This document shows, one piece after another, positions 22,256 to 28,745 of a stretch of 28,745 nucleotides of DNA; the first letter of the stretch is position 1; every line of letters begins with the position of its first letter. The DNA comes from Pelargonium x hortorum. Lineage: Eukaryota; Streptophyta; Magnoliopsida; Geraniales; Geraniaceae. The notes beneath the pieces were generated by a model that worked only from the letters and a program-made list of their open reading frames with translations, ran no database searches and was not told the DNA's origin. The DNA lies in contig JAYMTJ010000102.1 in NCBI GenBank assembly GCA_036897525.1, positions 1 to 28,745 of the forward strand, in the 5' to 3' direction. The position numbers were made by a program, and so were the translations under genes.

Positions 22256-22322
22256 TTTTAGTAATGAGGATTAGAACCTACGAGACTAGATGTCCTGCGT
22301 TCTGTCCGGTTGGGGATATTTT
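22256..22322 (-). pseudogene. Decayed tRNA-like relic, possibly arginine (UCU) type
   Basis: The minus strand reads AACCGGACAGAAC, close to the D arm of mitochondrial tRNA-Arg(UCU). A weak anticodon arm follows, CAGGA-CATCTAG-TCTCG, with TCT in the anticodon position. CGTAGGTTCTAATCC then stands for the T arm. Base 33 is A instead of the universal T, and two T-stem pairs are lost. It lies about 570 bp from the intact trnD on the same strand. Confidence 0.35.
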
Positions 22323-24104
22323 CCACTCAACTTAGGTCACTTTTAACTTAACCAAGGGCTTATTACCGCGGAGCAATAAAATCTAAGGAGTCACGTTGTA
22401 GAGGTCTTACTACCTAAACTAGCAACAACAAACCAATACTAGTATTAGTTGCATAAAAAAGGAAAGACGGGCCCTAACCTAGTATGAGTCGAATCCACAG
22501 CAAATTTGTTATTTTAGTTATTTTCTAAATCTAAGGAAAGAGTCACCTTTTACTTGACATTTGCTTTTGGAAGATATACTTCCTGCAAATTCTCATGATT
22601 ATCGCCAGAAATCTAAAAGTGAAGTTCAATTCGTACCGCCTAAAGAGTTTTATACACCCATTTCCACTTCTTTTGCTCAAAATAAGAGTTTTTTGATACC
22701 TATACCTTGTACAACCCTGGAATTTCTAAACTCTAGAATATCTAACGAAACATACCTAAGAAAGACTGCTCAAATCAAACAGTTATAAAATCTCTTAGAA
22801 AGTCTAAATGAATATGGATATGCCCTAAAAAAACCTTATTTGTATACTACGTATTCCTACTCCCGAACTAGTATTCTTTTTATCAAGTGAAATTCTAATC
22901 TATATTTTAGATATATATTTCTGCCTGGGTCGGGACACCTAAGTCCAGGAAACTCTTTGCTTGACACCACTCTTCTTTGCTAAGGGTACTACTGAAATTT
23001 CCTAGTTGCGAAACTCCTATAACTCCAATATAAGCGCCAAAAAGACTGGTAAACGGGTCCTGATTTCTGTATTATTTTTTAAGCTCTGGGATATTTTAAA
23101 GGCTTATTTTATGGACGCTCTTAGTTCCGCATTAGCAAGAGACTGAAGCCAATGCCCTGAGGTTTTCTTTAACATATTTTAGTTGGTCCGGTTCCTTACC
23201 TTAATACTTAATTAAAGTACAGTTCTAGTTATTATTAGCAGAAGTTCTCTCTAGAGTAGAGGTTAGGCTACAAAAAAAGTGCTTTTTAGTTACAAGCGTA
23301 TTGCCGGGAATTTTTCTAAAAAATAAAGGTATTCAGCTTGAATTACTAATGGAAACACTATCCTAAAGTAATGTCTTGCTACCAAAAGATATTCTTATCA
23401 TGTATAAGGTATCCATACATGAACATGAAGCTCGTAAAAAATACTACGCCTACAAAGCTTATACTTGTGCACAACTAAATAAGACTTCTGCGCAGCTTCA
23501 ATATGAAGATAAAGAAAAAGTAGTCACCTAAGGTTCTACGAAACGCGTTCATAGATAAAGTATCTAAAAAAAAAGTATAGGTTCATTATTCCTTATTTTA
23601 TTACAGGAGCTTCTGAAAAGAAAGTCAACTTTAGGACCAGACTGGTCGGGCGCTTTTCCGTTTTTAGTAACAGTACTGGAATTTTGTTAACCAAATGTCA
23701 CAGTATAAAAAAAAGTTCATAAAATATAGTCTAAGTTTTTTATGCGGAAAACTAGAATATTATCAAAGCTTCTCCAAGTTCCTCTTTTTTTGAGGCTTTA
23801 GTGTTCAAGACATCTAGTCAAGGGTCAACCTTATTTAACTTATTAGCTTTATCAACTAATTTTCGAATGGAATATATCACGTTTCAGGAGTAATACTTGT
23901 AAAATATTAATCCAAAACAATAACTTATGTATGGAATCCAAAAAAAAAATACAACTAATTAAGTAATTAAGCACCGATGTCTATCTGGTATGGTTTCTAT
24001 TCCACTTTTTTTTAATTTATAAGGTCCCCGTGAGGAACACATACTTTATAGGGAATCCAGATTCTATTTAACAGGCCTAAGAGCACACTAAGTATAACTT
24101 TAAG
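22323..24104. other. Non-coding stretch with one isolated T-arm-like motif
   Basis: On the minus strand GTGGATTCGACTC at about 22486-22498 resembles the T arm of plastid tRNA-Glu, but nothing else of a tRNA is present. The 75-codon plus-strand frame at 22561-22788 lacks an ATG and matches no protein I know. Confidence 0.55.
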
Positions 24105-24185
24105 TTTAACTTGCAAGTTATAGGACTTGAACTTAAGGAATTTAGTTCTAACGCAGAAAAGTAGTTGCCCGAATCCTTTAGTTAA
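24105..24185 (-). pseudogene. tRNA-like relic, unassigned
   Basis: On the minus strand CTTAAGTTCAAGTCC resembles a T arm and lies about 55 bases after a weak D-arm-like segment (AACTAAAGGATTCGGGC). The distance would suit a tRNA with a longer variable arm, but no acceptor stem forms. This is a weak call. Confidence 0.2.
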
Positions 24186-26764
24186 AGAACTAATTTCTGA
24201 CAATTATTACATGGGGCCCTCTAGTACCTTTTTAAGTCCTAACTTTACGGGCTAGTTAAATTTAGGGTTAGCCTAGAAATCCTTTATTTACACCGGATAC
24301 TAATAGGCTTTGGCTTTGGCTTTCCCTTATCTTATTTACTCAAGAATAGATTAGATTCGTGGGATAGCTAGGATTACTCTTTCCTTTGCGTTATATACCT
24401 CTTGCAAAAGAGCTTCTTCAGTGTCTCTGCACTAATCCATAGGGGATATATCCATTCTAATTAATAGAAGACTTTTCCAGGTTATTTAAAATAATCTAAT
24501 AAGGTTTCATCCGGGGCAATCGCTTAGATACTGCGGGTATTCTAACTCTGATTTCGATTTTAGGCGTACTTTTCTTAAATACTAATCTGGTATAAGATTC
24601 CTTATCTATCTAAAATTCCTGCTAAATAAAAGTAGTCATTGGTGTCTACCTAGTAAAGGTGTATACCCGTATAGCCCCTTATTATATTAACTCCTTTAGA
24701 AAAGATATAGGTACTAAGCCGTTACTTTCATTGTAAAGTACATTCTGTGATCCGTGATATAACTTTTCATTTTATAAGGTGCTCCTCAAGAGTATTTTCA
24801 GGAATTCGTATATACGCCAGCTCTTCGTAAGCTAAATAAGTGTAAAAGAATCTCACTTAATTCTACGGATAAGGCAAAGGAGTTAAGAACACTTCTTACT
24901 ACTTGTATAGACTAACCGGGAATAGGTTATTCAAGGGTTTTGTATACTTGTGAAGAGTTTTCTGACTTCTATCTGCCCTTTCTTTCGAGGTTAGCATAGC
25001 ATAGGGGTATAGCATGCTGTTCTAGAAGGAATTACTGCATAGAATAGCCGCAGAGCTATAGCTTTTGTTTTGTTGAAGTAAGGCACAGAGGCCTATTATT
25101 GTTATTGTTTTAAGCCAAGGCTCTTTCTAGTTTTTATTGCAAAGTTCTGGATAGTTAGTTAAAAGAATTAAGATTTTTTAGAACAATTACACCTATCCCA
25201 TTAGGGAATTGAACTTTAGTTACTCGGATAAGTAAGAGTTTAATATAAGTAAGAAGGAGAGCTTTCCGTAATCGTAATGAGGTGGAGTTCGTTAATAAAA
25301 TATGAAATTCTACAGGATAAAGACTTTATGACAAAGTAACTTTACGGTAATATCCTCCTAAAAGCACCCCTCCTTACTTAAAGAAGATAAGACTTATGGG
25401 AGGTCCTTAAAAACACCTTTCAAAAGGAAAACTAAGAAATTCAGGGATTTTAGTGCCAGTTCAGATACGTCTTAAGGTTTTTACATTTAACCCATAATAA
25501 TGTAGGATTTACCATGCTTCAGAATTCTCTATTTCTATCCCAGAAACTCAGGTAAGGACATCATAAATAGAAACCCTTTGCCCAGTCATTTTCTTACTAA
25601 CTAATCTACGGTATCAGGGGATAGGGAGTTTGCTAGGCTACTAGATATAAAGTATAGCTATCTGGTTAATAAGCTTGCTGCAAATACTGGAAAGTACTAA
25701 GTCACTCTTTTTTGGTAATGATAAATTCCTCTTGCCCTATGCTTTTTTATCTAAAAGATTCCCGCTTTTACTATACTATAAGGTTGTAATCGAAATCTCC
25801 TCACTAAGATTCTTGTTCTATACTTATAGATTATGACTTTCCCGGGGCTATTCCGCTCGTAGAAGGTTTTTTTATTTGTAACTCAAAATTTCCCAGTATA
25901 TTACTGCGGATTTGTTTTTTTCATTCATATAGGGCTTCCTCTTAGGATAGGAAAAGGGCTCCTAGCCAAAGTAGGTCAAAAGGAGTTCGCGTTGTAACAC
26001 AGACCAAACAAAGAAGCCCCTCGGACTTACAGGAATTCTATACTTGGTAAATTAAAGACGGGGCCTACTTAGTTTTATACCGTATTGCGAGGCTTTTTAG
26101 ATTGAAAGATGATTAGAGCATAACATAAAGAGTTACAAGTTATCTACAACCAAGAAGCAGCGGGTCTGACCCAAAAAGAGAAGGAAAACGGTTCTGTGCA
26201 CTATGATAATACTTGCTTTACCTATATTTTAGGACTTAAAAAAGGGCAGGTAAGGAAGGACCTCTGTAAAGATTTTCGCTTATAGATAGCTAGACCTTGT
26301 ACCTCTGAAATTAGACCCGTTTTTTAGAGTAGAGTATCTAACACTATTAATGCTAAAAAAAGTTCTATATAACATAATTATATACTACTTATCCCTAGTT
26401 TGTTAATAAAATAAGAAAGCGTTGAGAATAGTCATAACCATAACACGAAAATAGAAAATGAAACAGAAGAGAGTATATAAGCTTTTAAAGTAAAGAAAGT
26501 AAAGTAATGAAGTTTAAACCAATCCACTCTTGCTAAACTAAAGGAAACGAGCCCAGGGAATTGTAGCTTTGAGTTCTTGTCTTTGTATTGCAGCTAAAGG
26601 AGGACCGTTAATTCTTCAAAGGATTTGTTTGGTAAAGCTAGGAACCTAGATCTTGTAGAGACTGTTGGGACTTGATTGGCTAACCTTTGACAGCAGAAAG
26701 TACTTCTTAGTTTCCCTTGTTACTACACCTTATCTTAAGAGATACAACTCTTATAACCTGTAAA
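24186..26764. other. Non-coding stretch with a GGCTTT tandem repeat
   Basis: GGCTTT occurs three times in tandem at 24306-24323. Copy 1 of the 39-bp repeat lies at 25386-25424. No gene or transposon domain was recognised. Confidence 0.65.
25386..25424 (+). repeat. Exact 39-bp direct repeat, copy 1
   Basis: These 39 bases, beginning GATAAGACTTATGGGAGG and ending CACCTTTCAAA, recur without a mismatch at 28593-28631 in the same orientation. The flanks differ on both sides. In a window this decayed, an exact match means a recent copying event or gene conversion between the two sites. Confidence 0.95.
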
Positions 26765-27240
26765 CGATCTCCTAGAAATTCCTTTAATATTAACTTGTAA
26801 GAGCCCGAAACACTTTAGCCTAAACTTTTCTTATTGACTTCCTACTATCCCCCCTTAAAGTTCTATATCTTGTCCTTACTAGAAACTCATTACCTTGACG
26901 AAACTTAAGGTTCCTTTTATTCCCCACTTGTACCTCCCAGCTTTTCTTTGTAATACCTTGCTTTTCATACCTTAAACTACTTTCTTATGCGTCCTTGTAA
27001 CTTTCCTTAGTAGTGCCATTTCCCTTAGTTATACTCGCTTCCTTACTATAATACACCTTATTACTTTCTTAAGGGCCCTGGTAGCTACTGTGTCTTATAA
27101 CCTAAACTCCTAAAACCTGTGAAATTCTATTCGTGACACATAATCTGGAAGAAACTAACACCCTACTCTAGATTAAAATACCTAGGAACTCTTATCGCTT
27201 TAAACAAATCTAATACAAGGAAATCCTGATTCTATTATTC
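26765..27240 (-). mobile_element. Probable Ty3/gypsy fossil, integrase C-terminal (GPY/F) region
   Basis: The minus strand is markedly purine-rich across about 600 bp. One frame shows QRKAGRY and then SFVKVMSF, resembling the Q-x-R-x-x-x-Y ... F-x-V-G-D-x-V block after the integrase core. It ends in NKKSLG, then GSYKL and K, resembling N-x-K-L-x-P-R-F-x-G-P-Y-K-I, the GPY/F module that ends gypsy integrase. The order and approximate spacing fit. It is broken at several points and appears old. It lies on the strand opposite to the other gypsy pieces and is a separate insertion. Confidence 0.38.
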
Positions 27241-28592
27241 AGTGGAACTTCTTATTACTATTTGACTTACCTGGCCTAAAGTACGAAATCCTGACTTTTA
27301 CACTTTATAGAGTTCTCTAAAGGTTATGGGAATGTGCTTATAAAAGGACTTCATAGCTTTATACACCCGTTTAGCTTTATGTGAGTTTTATGTTTTATAA
27401 TTTACGAAATTAATTAATATGTGTATCCTTTAGCTTTATGTGGCAGGAAACCCCTTAAGTTTAAGTAATCAAATCCGTTTAGAAGCCTGCCTTTCCTTGA
27501 GAAGAGTATTGGGTTGAAAAGTCTATTATAAGGGAAACTTCGCCTACAGGCGGATCCGGTCAAAGAACCCTTATTATAAATACTAGGACTAGGGAGTCTT
27601 CCTTTTGCCAAAGCTAAATACAAGAAAAAAAGCCCCAGTGGCAAACAGAAGAAACCGTTAACTTTTTTTTTATTAAGCTAAAATTTTTAGTATAGGTTTC
27701 CAGGTCCTATAACTATTAACAAGCTTCCCCCATTTTTTTAACTTAGTAAGGTCATTGAATTGAAAAGAAGTATCGAGACTTTACTTTAATATAATATATG
27801 AAACTTTTTTTGTTTTCAAGCAAGATTTAGGCTTTGTATTTACTGGACCTCATATAGTAGAGATTGAATTCAATTTAGGGGACTAGCTGGATGTAGAATT
27901 TTCTTTGCATTGCCGAATAAAAAAAAAGGCAACACTTTTCCTGAGAAAAGCTTGACGTATAGACTTTTGTTCTAAGTTATAAAGAAAATTTTTTAAGTAA
28001 AATTTGCATTCTATAATAGAGCAGATTGATTACAGGGTCCTGGTTATTCCTAGAGTACACTTATCGGGAAGGCGTTAAGTCTAGGATCTCAAAATAGGAT
28101 TCCGGAAGTGACCTTCTTTGTTTTGTATGGATATGAATTTCCAGGACTTTTTACTAAATTAATATACTAGGTACCCTTATATACAAGAAAACAGCTCCCC
28201 TTTATGACATTATAGCAACAGCTCTCTTTATACTTAGTTATACTCAGTCAGAGTTTCTAGTACTTTCTCAAATTAGATAGAGTCTGAATCTAATGCCTCT
28301 TAAACGGCCATGTCTTGCATTAGTCAAGTTTACCCGCAAAGGGGGTAGAGGGAGTGCCCTAAGTGTTAGCGTTAGCCTATATTTAAATGTTTATTTTCTA
28401 TGACACTCAAAAAAGTACAGGGACAGAATTATTACTCTCTAATTAAGGAATCCTTTAAGTTTGAACTGAACTCGAATAAGGTTTTACTGTGGATCGTGAA
28501 TACTAGAAATTCCCTTTTTTAATACTCCAGGGTTAATGCTAGACTAAAAAAATGATGTCTACTACAGCAGGGGTTTCCCACTAGTGATATTT
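27241..28592. other. Non-coding stretch, nothing recognisable
   Basis: A 14-bp direct repeat TTTAGCTTTATGTG occurs at 27370-27383 and 27429-27442. The 76-codon minus-strand frame at 27414-27644 matches no protein I know. Otherwise I see nothing. Confidence 0.65.
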
Positions 28593-28631
28593 GATAAGAC
28601 TTATGGGAGGTCCTTAAAAACACCTTTCAAA
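28593..28631 (+). repeat. Exact 39-bp direct repeat, copy 2
   Basis: This is identical to 25386-25424, with the two starts 3207 bp apart. It lies about 19 bp from the trnW-like relic at 28650-28718. Repeats of this size are typical sites of rare recombination in plant mitochondrial genomes, so it could mark a rearrangement point. Confidence 0.95.
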
Positions 28632-28649
28632 CAGAACTTCATACGACTT

Positions 28650-28718
28650 GGAAAAGGAAGTTGAACCTACGACATTCCATTCAAATTGATCCGCGCTCTA
28701 CCAAAGAATTCTAAGGCG
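28650..28718 (-). pseudogene. Decayed tRNA-Trp-like relic
   Basis: The minus strand carries TTTGGTAGAGCGCGGATC followed by AATGTCGTAGGTTCAA. These match the D arm to anticodon stem, and the variable loop to T arm, of plant organellar tRNA-Trp. The anticodon loop should hold CCA but reads differently, and neither the acceptor stem nor the 3' T stem pairs. It begins about 19 bases beyond the second copy of an exact 39-bp repeat. It is most likely a pseudogene or t-element. Confidence 0.5.
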
Positions 28719-28745
28719 GATATCTTGATTTCTAAAGCTTTAGAC

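Noticed and set aside
22355-22385. Minus-strand CCGCGGTAATAA resembling the rRNA 530 loop.
   Set aside because: Only about a dozen bases agree, and no neighbouring rRNA helix can be formed.
22561-22788. A 75-codon plus-strand frame.
   Set aside because: It starts at TTG, lacks recognisable motifs, and is of chance length at this base composition.
25186-25230. A minus-strand T-arm-like AAAGTTCAATTCCC.
   Set aside because: The stem does not pair and no D or anticodon arm is visible.
1-28745. Fungal RIP-type mutation (CpA to TpA).
   Set aside because: TpA is high in several sampled lines, but the companion ratio of CpA+TpG to ApC+GpT is not consistently low, so the full signature is missing.

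Overview
The window looks like gene-poor organellar DNA, most likely from a large land-plant mitochondrial genome. The assignment is an inference. The only intact gene is a tRNA-Asp(GUC) of the plastid or cyanobacterial type on the minus strand at 21615-21688. Around it are about nine decayed tRNA-like pieces, one of which (3755-3830) keeps the 3' end typical of plant mitochondrial, not plastid, tRNA-Gln. Base composition is AT-rich, roughly 35% GC judged by eye. I recognise no protein gene, rRNA, group I or II intron domain or CRISPR array. A decayed nuclear segment or a large plastid genome of an alga cannot be excluded.

Layout. Positions 1-7600 hold no recognisable gene apart from a trnQ relic, a tRNA-like relic at 5.1 kb and one short basic open frame at 5.9 kb. 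Positions 7.6-14.2 kb hold weak protein relics of LTR retrotransposons: a Ty3/gypsy integrase piece, a Ty1/copia RNase H piece, two gypsy reverse-transcriptase pieces and a doubtful copia tail. The same stretch holds a diverged direct duplication of about 220 bp that looks like LTR sequence on the minus strand. Positions 14.2-17.6 kb are empty. Positions 17.6-24.2 kb hold most of the tRNA-like relics and the intact trnD. Positions 24.2-28.7 kb hold a probable gypsy integrase C-terminal relic (minus strand), an exact 39-bp direct repeat 3.2 kb apart, and a trnW relic at the right end.

Interpretation. Long open frames are no more common than chance predicts, so the short frames should not be read as genes. 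The picture is of non-coding DNA that has taken up tRNA copies and nuclear retrotransposon pieces over time and let them decay, with selection visible only on trnD. There is no operon or pathway here. All retroelement and tRNA-relic calls were made by eye from short motifs and spacing, and are given modest confidence.
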